A DNA stretch of 64,000 nucleotides, from assembly GCF_001426085.1 (NCBI RefSeq), contig NZ_LMRR01000006.1, forward strand, positions 62,001-126,000, given 5' to 3'. Position numbers and translations under genes: made by a program. The notes under the pieces are model-generated. The model was not told the DNA's origin, made no database searches, and saw only the letters and a program-made list of their open reading frames with translations. Source of the stretch: Rhodococcus sp. Leaf278. GTDB taxonomy: Bacteria > Actinomycetota > Actinomycetes > Mycobacteriales > Mycobacteriaceae. Shown here piece after piece: positions 1-11,355 of the stretch; the first letter of the stretch is position 1, and each line of letters starts with the position of its first letter.

Positions 1-750
1 ATCCCAACCCCAGAATGCGAAAATCGACCCGGTGAGTCCGATCACGAACGCGCCGACCGCCACACCCGTGAACGGGTTGAACCAATCCAGGTCGAATGTC
101 AGTCCGCCCGGGGCGTCGCCTGCACCGACATGAATCAGCGCGACGACGGCGAAGATGACGAGAAGGACCATCTGAAAGCCCACCGTGACGATCTGCAGTT
201 TCTCGCTCGTGGTGATGCCTCTGCTGGCGATCCAGGTGGCCGCAGCGATGAACACCAACGTCGTAGCGACGTTGACGAACTTGTTGCCGGGTAGATCGGC
301 GATCGACGGTGTGTCGAACAACTTCGCTATGAACAGATAGAAGAATTGCACAGCGATGGCCGCAAGGTTGGACAACACGATGATCGTCGCAATCACCATG
401 CCCCACCCACACATCCACCCGACGTAGGGTCCGAATGCCTTGGTCGACCACGTGAACGACGCGCCGCAGTCGGGCGACTCGGAGTTGAGCTCGCGGTAGG
501 CGTACGCGGTGAGGAACATCGGAACGAAACCCGCGATCAGGATCGCCGGCATCTTCAGGCCTACGGCAGCGACGATCAGACCGATGCTTGCGGTCAGGGT
601 GTAACCCGGTGCCACAGAGGAGATTCCGAGCACAGCACCTGAGAAGGTGCCGACGGTGCCGGTTGCCAGCCCCTTGGCGCTGACCCCACCGGCAGCGGTC
701 GAGGGCCCGCTTGCGTTCTCCATATTCGAGCCTTCCGTCGACGGATTCAT
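1..750 (-). CDS. APC-family amino-acid/amine permease, N-terminal part (runs off the left edge)
   Basis: Proton-coupled amino-acid or amine importer of the APC superfamily, inner membrane. I translated the minus strand directly: it is open for 250 codons from ATG 750 to base 1. After a short Ser/Gly-rich tail, the first helix carries the motif SGAVLGISSVAPGYTLTASI, the glycine-rich substrate-binding stretch of this family, and several more hydrophobic segments follow. The ATG overlaps the stop of the upstream universal stress protein in an ATGA (747-750), so the two are probably translationally coupled. Usual length is about 480-500 residues, so roughly half is missing here. Substrate unknown. 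Confidence 0.9.
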   Translation of the reverse strand, partial: MNPSTEGSNMENASGPSTAAGGVSAKGLATGTVGTFSGAVLGISSVAPGYTLTASIGLIVAAVGLKMPAILIAGFVPMFLTAYAYRELNSESPDCGASFTWSTKAFGPYVGWMCGWGMVIATIIVLSNLAAIAVQFFYLFIAKLFDTPSIADLPGNKFVNVATTLVFIAAATWIASRGITTSEKLQIVTVGFQMVLLVIFAVVALIHVGAGDAPGGLTFDLDWFNPFTGVAVGAFVIGLTGSIFAFWGWD

Positions 751-1631
751 GATTCGAACTCCTGCTTGGGGACTACCACCATGGGGACGGGCAGGACGCG
801 AAGCATCTTCGCTGCCGTCGATCCGAGGAAGAGTCTGCGGGGTTGAGCGAGGCGGCTCGAGCCGACCATCACCAGGTCGCCGTCCTGCCAGTCGAGTGTC
901 CGCACCGCAGACTCGACCGACGATCCGTCCGCGATGGTCACCGAAAGCGGAAAGTCCTCAGGCAAGGTGGATTTCGCTTCGTCCATCAGCGCGCGTGTGT
1001 GCGCGAGGGCACGTTCACGCGCGCTGTCATAGCTGTCGCGGGCATCGCGAAGATCGTTGCGGGGATCGAGCGCAACCAGGGACACCAGCCGTAGCGGAGT
1101 GTGCATCCTTTCGCAGGTTCGTACTGCGGTTCGCAACAGAACGTCCGCTCCCGTCCTGGTCCCGAGTGCGCAGGTCACCTGACGAATGTCGACGGCCGTC
1201 GAGTGCCGGGTGCCGCGCGGCGCGAGGGCAAGCGGCACGTGCGCCGAATGGAGCAGTTCGGTCGAGACCGAGCCGACGGAATGCCGTCCGAGCAGGCCGT
1301 CTCCGGACGCACCCACCACGATGGCCGAGGCTCCCAGCCGAGCCACCTCGTCGAGCAGTCCCTGGGCGAACGAATCGTTGAAACTCGCATGCACGGCGAC
1401 CTCGATGTCGGACGGCACCAACGATTTCGCCTCGTCGAGCCAGCCCTGCGCTCGTGTGACCAGGACGTCCTCGTAGCCGGTTTCCGCGGGGACTCTCGAC
1501 GCAACGGTCCGGTCCGGCGGTAGAACCATGCAGATGTCGAGCTGAGCACCCAGGCTCCGGGCGAGCTGCACCCCGAGGGTAAGACCGTCCTTACCGCTGG
1601 GGGTGGCGAGATATCCGACGACCAAGCGCAT
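747..1631 (-). CDS. Universal stress protein, tandem UspA domains
   Basis: Cytoplasmic nucleotide-binding stress protein with two Usp domains in tandem (about residues 1-135 and 150-290). Both halves end in the ATP-binding pattern G-x2-G-x9-G-S/T: VVGASGDGLLGRHSVGS in the first and a degenerate MVGSSRLAQPRRLFLGS in the second. I place the start at ATG 1631 (MRLVVGYLA) because AAGGAG lies 8 nt upstream. An in-frame GTG at 1637 is only 2 nt from that site and is unlikely. It is followed by the permease with a 4-bp overlap. Tandem Usp proteins are common beside transporters in actinobacteria; the ligand and signal are not predictable here. Confidence 0.9.
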   Translation of the reverse strand: MRLVVGYLATPSGKDGLTLGVQLARSLGAQLDICMVLPPDRTVASRVPAETGYEDVLVTRAQGWLDEAKSLVPSDIEVAVHASFNDSFAQGLLDEVARLGASAIVVGASGDGLLGRHSVGSVSTELLHSAHVPLALAPRGTRHSTAVDIRQVTCALGTRTGADVLLRTAVRTCERMHTPLRLVSLVALDPRNDLRDARDSYDSARERALAHTRALMDEAKSTLPEDFPLSVTIADGSSVESAVRTLDWQDGDLVMVGSSRLAQPRRLFLGSTAAKMLRVLPVPMVVVPKQEFES

Positions 1632-1680
1632 GGGCACAGCTCCTTAGTTTCAGTGAAAAGTTAGGGGTATTGCGCAAATC

Positions 1681-1740
1681 GGTCACTCCGCAGGCTCCGC
1701 TCCTGCTCGAATGGTCACTCCGCAGGCTCCGCTCCTGCGG
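1681..1740. repeat. 26-bp direct repeat (two copies, 32-bp period), each with a hairpin
   Basis: Two identical 26-bp copies occupy 1681-1706 and 1713-1738, separated by tcgaat. Each contains an inverted repeat; in the second copy it is CCGCAGG / CCTGCGG (1720-1740) around a 7-nt loop. The array sits directly after the glutamate dehydrogenase stop codon and upstream of the usp gene, so it may end transcription of the dehydrogenase gene. There is no T-tract, so this is a terminator-like repeat rather than a textbook intrinsic terminator. Confidence 0.75.
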
Positions 1741-1741
1741 A

Positions 1742-4876
<3,135 letters not shown>

Positions 4877-5060
4877 GATTTTCTCCTGACCATGTTCGAC
4901 GAGGTAGGGCGACGTTCGCCGTGGGTAAGTGTGGCCGCACGAGACCCACGACACAGCTGACGAAATGGACATGCGGAGGTCTCGGCCCGCTCCATTTCGG
5001 ACTTGCGGACTGCGGTTGTGTGCTTCTCACTGCGCTCGAGGAGCCGGAGTACACCTCCGC

Positions 5061-5098
5061 CGAGGCACGTGCTCGATCACCCGTTTCGCAGTGCCTCG
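5061..5098 (-). terminator. Possible terminator at the 3' end of the alpha/beta hydrolase gene
   Basis: An 8-bp inverted repeat, CGAGGCAC (5061-5068) and GTGCCTCG (5091-5098), flanks the hydrolase stop codon with a 22-nt loop. No U-tract follows. The rest of the stretch to the dehydrogenase start at 4876 shows nothing I can name. Confidence 0.35.
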
Positions 5099-5913
5099 TC
5101 GATTCTTGCTCCCACAGCGGCGGCACCCACTGAAGTCATGATCGTGCCCGCATGGTCGAGTGCCATCATCGGTGTTGTCGATGTCAGTGCGTGCCTCTCG
5201 ATATCCTCGGGCGAGTACATCGGTGCCGAGTTCGCTCCAACGCTCCACTGCGCGTGCAGAAGTCGTATCGGCATCGTCAGTTCTCGGAACCGTGAAACGC
5301 CGAAGAACACGTCCTCGGCATCGGCGACCACAGCATCGGACGACAGCCGCACCGACCCGTCCACCAGGTCGTGTTCGGCGTACGCACGCAGGAGTGGGTT
5401 GTCGCGGTCCAGTAGCGGCAGCGACGTCGACACCAGGAAGTCGACGTAGTCCTCGACGGCGTCGAAGCGCTGCCGAGTTCGCGCGATCCTGTCTGCGAAC
5501 ACCGCTGCCACCGACTCTCGGGTGAGACCGGCGGGCGGTGCTACCGGAACGCCCCCGTCGACGAGTATCAGGCTCTTCACTCTGGATGGGTACCGAGCTG
5601 CGAACTCCACCGACACGAAGCCGCCCATCGACATTCCACACACGTGCGCAGCGTCGAGCCCGAGGGCGTCCATGACGGCGTCCAGGTCGTCTGCGTGCTG
5701 AGCTAACGACGACTGTCCCGTGACGTCGACGCTGTCGCCTCTGCCGCGCAGGTCTGGTGCGACCAGTGTGAGGTGTGGTGATTTCGCTCGTAGCCAGCCC
5801 CACAGCCTGCGTTGGCTGGACACTCCGTGCACCACGACGATGGGCTCACTGGTACCGGTGTGTGTTTCGACGACGAGGTCACCACCGGATACCGCAACGC
5901 GATCAACGGTCAT
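5077..5913 (-). CDS. Alpha/beta-fold hydrolase
   Basis: Serine hydrolase of the alpha/beta fold, 278 residues, probably cytoplasmic; substrate unknown. The oxyanion-hole region VVHGVSSQRRLW, the nucleophile elbow G-M-S-M-G (in HVCGMSMGGF) and a C-terminal histidine in ALDHAGTIM are visible, with an Asp-containing strand between. I choose ATG 5913 because a -10 box TAGTCT lies 7 nt upstream, giving a leaderless mRNA. An open N-terminal extension to 6300 is antisense to the deaminase gene and is discarded. It diverges from the deaminase gene, the two starts being about 70-110 bp apart. Confidence 0.85.
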   Translation of the reverse strand: MTVDRVAVSGGDLVVETHTGTSEPIVVVHGVSSQRRLWGWLRAKSPHLTLVAPDLRGRGDSVDVTGQSSLAQHADDLDAVMDALGLDAAHVCGMSMGGFVSVEFAARYPSRVKSLILVDGGVPVAPPAGLTRESVAAVFADRIARTRQRFDAVEDYVDFLVSTSLPLLDRDNPLLRAYAEHDLVDGSVRLSSDAVVADAEDVFFGVSRFRELTMPIRLLHAQWSVGANSAPMYSPEDIERHALTSTTPMMALDHAGTIMTSVGAAAVGARIDEALRNG

Positions 5914-5920
5914 GGTGCCG

Positions 5921-5926
5921 AGACTA
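5921..5926 (-). promoter_or_regulatory. -10 box (TAGTCT) of a leaderless promoter for the hydrolase
   Basis: TAGTCT on the minus strand, then 7 nt, then the ATG at 5913. This TANNNT-to-start spacing is the hallmark of leaderless transcripts in actinobacteria. No clear -35 hexamer is visible. Confidence 0.5.
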
Positions 5927-5973
5927 GGTGAACCCGGCCTCATCCGGGATGAATCCGATGGACGGCCGAGCGG

Positions 5974-5979
5974 TACGGT
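5974..5979 (+). promoter_or_regulatory. -10 box (TACGGT) of a leaderless promoter for the leader ORF and deaminase 1
   Basis: TACGGT is followed by 6 nt and then GTG 5986, the first codon of a 13-codon ORF. The same box with the same spacing occurs before the paralogous gene at 49594-49599, which supports it as functional. Confidence 0.6.
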
Positions 5980-5985
5980 CGAACG

Positions 5986-6027
5986 GTGAGCAATTCGACG
6001 GTCGACGCTCGCGCTGGCGCGCTGTGA
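5986..6027 (+). CDS. 13-residue leader peptide upstream of deaminase 1
   Basis: The small ORF encodes VSNSTVDARAGAL and a stop. Its GTG lies at the predicted transcription start, so it would be translated leaderless. Its TGA overlaps the GTG start of the deaminase in a GTGA (6024-6027), implying termination-reinitiation coupling. A matching ORF with the same length and overlap precedes the second deaminase (VNISIVDAPGGAM). It could be a cis-acting leader rather than a functional peptide. Confidence 0.5.
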   Translation: MSNSTVDARAGAL

Positions 6028-6512
6028 GCATCTCCCCGAGTGACCGCACTTTCCTCTCGCGTGCCGTGGATCTGGCGGCGGAGGCAGCTGATACGGGCAA
6101 CGATCCGTTCGGGTCGGTACTGGTGTCGAGCAGCGGAGAAGTGCTGGCCGAGGACAGAAACCGGGTCGGTGACCGACACGATCCCACGCAACACCCCGAG
6201 ATCGCTCTCTCGCGATGGGCGGCCACCAACTTGGCTCCTGATGAACGCCGGTCGTCGACGGTCTACACCTCCGGCGAACACTGTGTGATGTGCGCAGCAA
6301 GCCACGGGATCGTCGGGCTCGGACGCATCGTGTACGCCACCTCGACCGCCCAGTTGCTCACCTGGCTGAACGAATTCGGAGCGGCACCGCTGGCCATCAC
6401 GCCGGCATCGATCGAGCAGATCGTGCCCGGGATCGTGGTGGACGGGCCGGTCGCCGAGTTCGTCGACACCGTTCGCGATCTGCACAGACGCCGTCACGCA
6501 CCTGCGGACTAG
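6024..6512 (+). CDS. Nucleoside/cytosine-type deaminase, copy 1
   Basis: Zinc-dependent deaminase of the CDA/TadA fold, 162 residues, cytoplasmic. The zinc site is seen as QHPEIALSRWA (H-x-E, with Pro instead of the usual Ala) and EHCVMCAAS (C-x2-C). Family members deaminate guanine, cytosine or related bases; the substrate is not determinable. I start at GTG 6024, since a paralogue at 49644 aligns from exactly this point. Hand alignment of the two gives about 86% identity over 162 residues. It diverges from an alpha/beta hydrolase. Translation probably depends on the overlapping 13-codon leader ORF, because no ribosome site precedes the GTG. Confidence 0.88.
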   Translation: MSISPSDRTFLSRAVDLAAEAADTGNDPFGSVLVSSSGEVLAEDRNRVGDRHDPTQHPEIALSRWAATNLAPDERRSSTVYTSGEHCVMCAASHGIVGLGRIVYATSTAQLLTWLNEFGAAPLAITPASIEQIVPGIVVDGPVAEFVDTVRDLHRRRHAPAD

Positions 6513-6731
6513 GTGTGTGAGCGGTGGTGGCGTAATTCCGGTCAGCGAACCGCTCGCCGACGGTCCGAGATAGTCGATACTGCAAGCTCACGGCAGGTTC
6601 GGAGTCGGTCGAGGTCGGCCCGGTGTCGCTGAGTGGACCTTTCGCGTGGCGACGAGATGAATATCTCTCCACACTGATCGCTATTCGACGGCGCTCGTCG
6701 TCCTTTGTGTTCGCAGGAGGAGTTGAAATCT

Positions 6732-8180
6732 ATGGTGCCACGTACGCAGAACAGTGCATCCACGGCTGAGGGTTCGACCGAGCTCGCGCAGGGAAGCCTC
6801 AATGTCGCGCACATCGTGTTCATGGTCATGGCCACGGTCGCGCCCGCCGGAGGCGCGGTTGCGATTCTGCCTCTTGCCATCGGGCTGGGGGTAGGTGTAG
6901 GTACACCCGGAATGTACGTGTTCGTACTGGTGATCATGCTTCTGTTCGCCGTCGGTTTCACCCGGATGGTTCCTTATGTGCAGAACGCGGGAGCCTTTTT
7001 CGCCTACATCGTGCGAGGTCTGGGGCGTCCTGTCGGCTTGGCCGGTGCATACATTGCTACCAGTGCGTACATCGCGCTGGCCTGCGCCACCAGCGGCGCG
7101 ATGGGTTTCTTCGCCTCCGGTAGCGTCAACAAGATTCTCGGAATCGATCTTCCGTGGTGGTCGTACACCCTGGTGGGTCTTGTGATCGTGTTTCTGCTCG
7201 GCTACCGCAAGATCACGCTTGCCGCGGGCGTACTCGGCGTTGCTCTCGTCGTCGAGCTGGTCGTCATTCTGGTACTCGACATCGCAATCATCGCTCGAAA
7301 CGGAATCGGCAGCTTTCCGATGGAATCGTTCAGCCCCAGTCAGGTTTTCGTTCCCGGGGCCATCGGAGTCGCGATGATCTTCGCGTTCTCGTGCTACCAG
7401 GGCTTCGAAGGCACAGCGATCTACGCGGAGGAGGCACGCGATCCGCAGCGCACCGTTCCTCGTGCGACGTACATCTCGATGGGCTGCATCGGTGTCTTCT
7501 TCGTTCTGACGTCCTGGGCTTTCCTGGCCAGCTCGAGTGGTGCCACCGCCGCAGCAGCGGCGAGCCCGGGCGCATTCGTCTACGACCTCAGTGACGAGTT
7601 CGTCGGACCGGCGTGGACGACGACTCTCGAGGCATTGATCGTGACGAGTTGCTTTGCCGGAGTGCTCGCTTTCCACAACGCCGCCTCTCGGTACCTTTTC
7701 GCACTGGGCCGGGATGGTTTCTTGCCGCGGTCCATGCAGTCCTTGCACCCGCGCCATCAGTCGCCGGTGGTTGCCGGTTCGACGAGCTACGTGATCGAAA
7801 CGCTGGTCGTCATAGTCTTCGCCGTCGCCGGCCTCGACCCTTTGACGACTCTCACGTCCGCGCTGACCGGTTTCGGCGCAGTCGGTCTGATGGTCCTGAT
7901 CACCACGACATCTCTGGCAGTGTTGGTGTTCTTCGCTCGTCAGCGTCGATTCGGCTGGGGTCACACTGTTGCGCCGGCGCTGGCGCTGATCGGTTTCGGC
8001 ACGATCACATATTTCGCACTGTCGAACTTCCCGGCTATCACCGGTACCGATTCGCCGATCATCAACGGACTGCCCCTGCTGCACCTCTTGACGATCGTTG
8101 TGGCGATCGGGGTCGCGCTGTACGCACGGAAGAACCGTAAGGATACGTATGCGAACATGGGCCGAACCCTTGTCGACTGA
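6732..8180 (+). CDS. APC-family amine/amino-acid permease
   Basis: Inner-membrane importer of 482 residues with about 12 hydrophobic segments. The first helix reads MVMATVAPAGGAVAILPLAI, as in polyamine/amine-type APC carriers. Helix 6 (AFSCYQGFEGTAIYAEEARDP) has the expected acidic residues, and HNAASRYLFALGRDGFLP is typical of the family. The start is ATG 6732, with GGAGGAG about 9 nt upstream; an upstream TTG is less likely. The gene overlaps the following hydrolase-fold gene by 32 bp. Its place beside the amine oxidase suggests that it imports the amine substrate of this region (inference). Confidence 0.92.
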   Translation: MVPRTQNSASTAEGSTELAQGSLNVAHIVFMVMATVAPAGGAVAILPLAIGLGVGVGTPGMYVFVLVIMLLFAVGFTRMVPYVQNAGAFFAYIVRGLGRPVGLAGAYIATSAYIALACATSGAMGFFASGSVNKILGIDLPWWSYTLVGLVIVFLLGYRKITLAAGVLGVALVVELVVILVLDIAIIARNGIGSFPMESFSPSQVFVPGAIGVAMIFAFSCYQGFEGTAIYAEEARDPQRTVPRATYISMGCIGVFFVLTSWAFLASSSGATAAAAASPGAFVYDLSDEFVGPAWTTTLEALIVTSCFAGVLAFHNAASRYLFALGRDGFLPRSMQSLHPRHQSPVVAGSTSYVIETLVVIVFAVAGLDPLTTLTSALTGFGAVGLMVLITTTSLAVLVFFARQRRFGWGHTVAPALALIGFGTITYFALSNFPAITGTDSPIINGLPLLHLLTIVVAIGVALYARKNRKDTYANMGRTLVD

Positions 8181-9021
8181 ATCCTTGCTTCACAACGCTG
8201 CGACCCTCGTGCGCTTCGGTTACGCCGATACCCCGCTCGGTCAATTGCACTATGCAGAGGCGGGGGTCGACGGTGTGCCGTTGATCTGCCTGCACCAGAC
8301 CCCGCGTTCGTGGGACGAATTCGCCGAGCTGATGCCGCTCGTCGCGCCGTCCCGTCGCATCATTGCCATGGACATGTACGGGTTCGGTCAATCGGCCAAA
8401 CCTGTAGGGCCGCAGACGATCGAGCAGTATGCGTCGGGTGTGCTGCATCTGGCCGACGCGTTGGGTCTCGGACACTTCTCGGTCATGGGTCACCACACCG
8501 GCGCTGTAGTGGCGGTGGAGGTCGCCTGTGCGGCACCGGGGCGGGTGAAGTCCGTGATTCTGTCGTCTCCGTCGTATACCGGGCCCGAATACCGCGCCGG
8601 CCACGCCGACGGCCCCGGTGTCGACGTCGCGGAAATCGACGATCACGGCGGCCATATCGCGACGTGGTGGGGGCAGCGAGAGCCGTACTACCCGCCGCAT
8701 CGTCCGGACCTGCTCGATCGCTTCGTCCGTGATGCGCTTGCGCCCGGGGTGGATCCGGCCGAGGGCCACATCGCGTGTTCGCGCTACCTCATGGAGGATC
8801 GCATCGGTCTGGTGATGGCTCCGGTTCTCATTCTCGGCGGAGACGCGGACCCGTTCTCCTTCCCCGATATCGGTGTCGTTCGAGACGGTCTCGCTCAGGC
8901 ATCGACTGTCGACATCGTGGTCGTCGAGGGCGGCACCATTCCCATGGTGGAGCAACTCCCGGCACCTGTTGCCACGGCGGTCTTGGGTTTTCTCGACACC
9001 CACACGCCCAAGGACGCCTGA
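8149..9021 (+). CDS. Alpha/beta-hydrolase-fold protein with a replaced nucleophile
   Basis: 290 residues with a clear alpha/beta-hydrolase fold: CLHQTPRSWDEF oxyanion region, MDMYGFGQSAKP strand 4 and an LILGGDADPF acid-loop strand. The nucleophile elbow reads G-H-H-T-G (114-118), placing His116 where Ser should be. The C-terminal catalytic His position reads GTIPMVEQLP (Thr about 263). It therefore lacks two of the three triad residues and may use another mechanism or act as a binding protein. It overlaps the permease by 32 bp, with AAGGA just before ATG 8149, so the two form an operon. A role in handling the imported amine is inference. Confidence 0.85.
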   Translation: MRTWAEPLSTESLLHNAATLVRFGYADTPLGQLHYAEAGVDGVPLICLHQTPRSWDEFAELMPLVAPSRRIIAMDMYGFGQSAKPVGPQTIEQYASGVLHLADALGLGHFSVMGHHTGAVVAVEVACAAPGRVKSVILSSPSYTGPEYRAGHADGPGVDVAEIDDHGGHIATWWGQREPYYPPHRPDLLDRFVRDALAPGVDPAEGHIACSRYLMEDRIGLVMAPVLILGGDADPFSFPDIGVVRDGLAQASTVDIVVVEGGTIPMVEQLPAPVATAVLGFLDTHTPKDA

Positions 9022-9031
9022 GCAGATACCG

Positions 9032-9081
9032 AAAAGCTCGAACGCTGGTGTATCGGAAACACACCCGCGTTCGAGCTTTTT
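9032..9081. terminator. Bidirectional terminator between convergent genes
   Basis: AAAAGCTCGAACGC (9032-9045) pairs perfectly with GCGTTCGAGCTTTT (9067-9080), with a T-run on the right and an A-run on the left. The loop itself holds a ggtgt/acacc mini-hairpin. It lies between the plus-strand hydrolase-fold gene and the minus-strand GMC oxidoreductase and can end transcription from both. Confidence 0.85.
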
Positions 9082-9105
9082 CGCGCTCCGAGGAGTCCGC
9101 TCAGA

Positions 9106-11094
9106 TCATGGCTGAACCGAATTCCGCTGAGCCGAATACCACTCCTGCACGATGAATTCCGCGGTGCGGCGTGCGTAGGCTTCGATCGACACCATCGGGT
9201 TCACCCCGGGTGCAGTGGGTAGTGCGCTTGCGTCTGCGACGTACACTCCGGAACAATCGTGCAGGCGACCGCGCCCGTTGACCACCGAGGTCTCGGGGTC
9301 GAGACCGGTTGGGCAGGAGCCGCTCTGGTGGGCGGACAGCGTCAGGATGTCCGCGGCGTCCAGGCTGCCGAGCGAATCGAGAAATGCATCGAAGTCTTCG
9401 CCCTCACGCCAACGAGGGTCGGACGGAAGGAACGTGAAGATCTCCTTGGCACCCGACGCACGGAGGATGCGCGCGAGTTCCCGATGTGCGCGACGGACCA
9501 CTGCCAGGTCGACTGGATCGTCGAGACCCCATGTTACGACGGGCATTCCGTGTGCATCGCCGTCCACACGTCCGGAGCCGTGATCGCGAACGAAACCCCA
9601 GACCCCTGAGACGTGCTCGAGGCGCAACTGCTCCTGCTTGTGTTGCTCACCGGAGTGCCACGGTGTGAGACCTGTCCAGAAGCCGAGGCCCATGGGCGCG
9701 GCTTCCACGACGAACCCGTGTTCGCCTTCCGCGTGCTCGAAGTCGTGGCTGACGCTGGTGAGAATCTGCCCGGCCCAACCCTTCACGACCTCGTCGTAGA
9801 CTCCGCTGACGAAGTACGAGGGGTGAACGTGCAGGTTTCGACCGACGCTCGGCCCGCCCAACCCGGAACGTTGCAGCAGCACGGGTGAGGCGAGCGCACC
9901 CGCGGCCACGACGACGATCGGTGCCTCGACGACGACGTCGCGGTCTCCGTCGGGCGTGCTCACCACCGCATGGACGCCGACTGCTCGACCGTCGGCGTGC
10001 TTGATTTCCCGGACGTCGCAGTTGGGTAGCAGCTGGCCGCCCGAGTCGCTGGCATCCTGAAGGAATGTCTTCATCGTGGATTGTTTGCATCCTACGAGGC
10101 AACCGGCATTGCACTCCCCGCAGAAGCGGGCGTCGTCGTCTTGTGCGTTGCGTGCCAACGTTTTTCGGTTGAGTCCGGCAGCGTCGAGCCCACGATTGAG
10201 AATTCGGTTGACGCTGTTGTGAACGGTGTTGGCGGGCACCGCGTTTATCCGCGCCATCACCGATTCGATGTGGGGGCCGAATTCGTCCGTGGACGCGCCC
10301 TCCATACCCGCCTCGGCCCACTCCGCCAGTACGTACTCGGGTGTCGGGAGGCACGCCATGGAGTTGACCGTGGTTCCGCCACCGACGGTCGAGCCCGCCA
10401 GCAGGCCGACGCTGGCGTCGGTGGACCAGACGAAGCCGCCGCCGAGATACAGGTTCGGGAACGACAACGCCTCCAGCTGAGGCAGATCGGGCTCGTTCCG
10501 ATAGGCACCTTTCTCCAGTACGAGAACCCTCATACCCGCGGCAGCAAGACGCGCCGCGACTACGCCGCCGCCCGCACCGGAACCCACCACCACCGCGTCG
10601 ACCGACACTGTGGTCGAGCCGGATTCGGATAGTTCCGCCACGGTCAGGGTCTTTGGAAATTGCACTGCGGTCGGCGGTTCGAGCAACGGACCGGGGAAGC
10701 CGAGTGCCGGCCACGTCGGATTGCTCGAGGCATCGTCCGGCACGGTGTAGAACATTGCCAGCACAGTGCTCTGCAGTACCAAGGCACCGGGACGCGTCGA
10801 CGGGTCGGCGAGCACCGTCAGCCATTGCTCGGCACGTTGGTGAGCCGGGCTGTCCGCGAACGATTCCGAGAGTCTGTCGAGTACCCGTGCCACGAGGATG
10901 TGTACGTGCGGGGCCCAGAGGGGAAGGACGGAATCGAGAATCCGATCCACCGCGAGGTCGGACGCACTCGTGCTCCAGAACACGTGTTCTTCGGTCGTCG
11001 CCGCTGGGGGCGGAGAGATTCGCGGAACCAGGGTGTCGCAGAGTGCGGCCAAGATTCGGTGGTTCCAGGATGGTTGTGCGGGATCGACAGTCAC
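9106..11094 (-). CDS. GMC oxidoreductase, long-chain alcohol oxidase type
   Basis: FAD-dependent alcohol oxidase or dehydrogenase, 662 residues. An N-terminal helical region (about 1-165) precedes the FAD-binding motif VVGSGAGGGVVAARLAAAG. The cysteine-rich motif CGECNAGCLVGCKQST and the C-terminal active-site region LSAHQSGSCPTG are characteristic of the fatty-alcohol-oxidase branch, as is GVNPMVSIEAYARRTAE near the end. Start GTG 11094 has AAGGAG 5 nt upstream. It is divergent from the copper amine oxidase. It probably oxidises an alcohol intermediate or a long-chain/aryl alcohol. No signal peptide is evident. Confidence 0.9.
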   Translation of the reverse strand: MTVDPAQPSWNHRILAALCDTLVPRISPPPAATTEEHVFWSTSASDLAVDRILDSVLPLWAPHVHILVARVLDRLSESFADSPAHQRAEQWLTVLADPSTRPGALVLQSTVLAMFYTVPDDASSNPTWPALGFPGPLLEPPTAVQFPKTLTVAELSESGSTTVSVDAVVVGSGAGGGVVAARLAAAGMRVLVLEKGAYRNEPDLPQLEALSFPNLYLGGGFVWSTDASVGLLAGSTVGGGTTVNSMACLPTPEYVLAEWAEAGMEGASTDEFGPHIESVMARINAVPANTVHNSVNRILNRGLDAAGLNRKTLARNAQDDDARFCGECNAGCLVGCKQSTMKTFLQDASDSGGQLLPNCDVREIKHADGRAVGVHAVVSTPDGDRDVVVEAPIVVVAAGALASPVLLQRSGLGGPSVGRNLHVHPSYFVSGVYDEVVKGWAGQILTSVSHDFEHAEGEHGFVVEAAPMGLGFWTGLTPWHSGEQHKQEQLRLEHVSGVWGFVRDHGSGRVDGDAHGMPVVTWGLDDPVDLAVVRRAHRELARILRASGAKEIFTFLPSDPRWREGEDFDAFLDSLGSLDAADILTLSAHQSGSCPTGLDPETSVVNGRGRLHDCSGVYVADASALPTAPGVNPMVSIEAYARRTAEFIVQEWYSAQRNSVQP

Positions 11095-11355
11095 CAGAAC
11101 TCCTTACGGGTCAGAATTTGCCAGTGTTCACCTCGGCCCTCGATCGCAGGCTCGTGCAGTTTCGGTGAGCGAACCACTCGCAGCAGTCCGAACTGTGCTG
11201 AAGCCCAGCTGGAGGTGGCGAAGAGGAAGCCGGAATCTCTCGAGGACCGCTGAGCAAAACATCGGGCTGCGCGCTCGACCGCGCGCTGGTTGTGTGGGTA
11301 GCACACGCTGGCGACTCGAGATCTCGACCAGATGAATGCTATGAAAGGAACACCA

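Noticed and set aside
1681-1740. Possible minimal CRISPR array
   Set aside because: There are only two copies with a 6-nt spacer and no cas genes in the window.
5914-6300. N-terminal extension of the alpha/beta hydrolase frame across the divergent deaminase
   Set aside because: It lies antisense to the conserved deaminase, and a leaderless promoter explains the start at 5913.
9032-9081. Possible attachment site or mobile-element end at a long inverted repeat
   Set aside because: Placement between convergent genes and flanking A/T runs fit an ordinary bidirectional terminator; no integrase or transposase is present.
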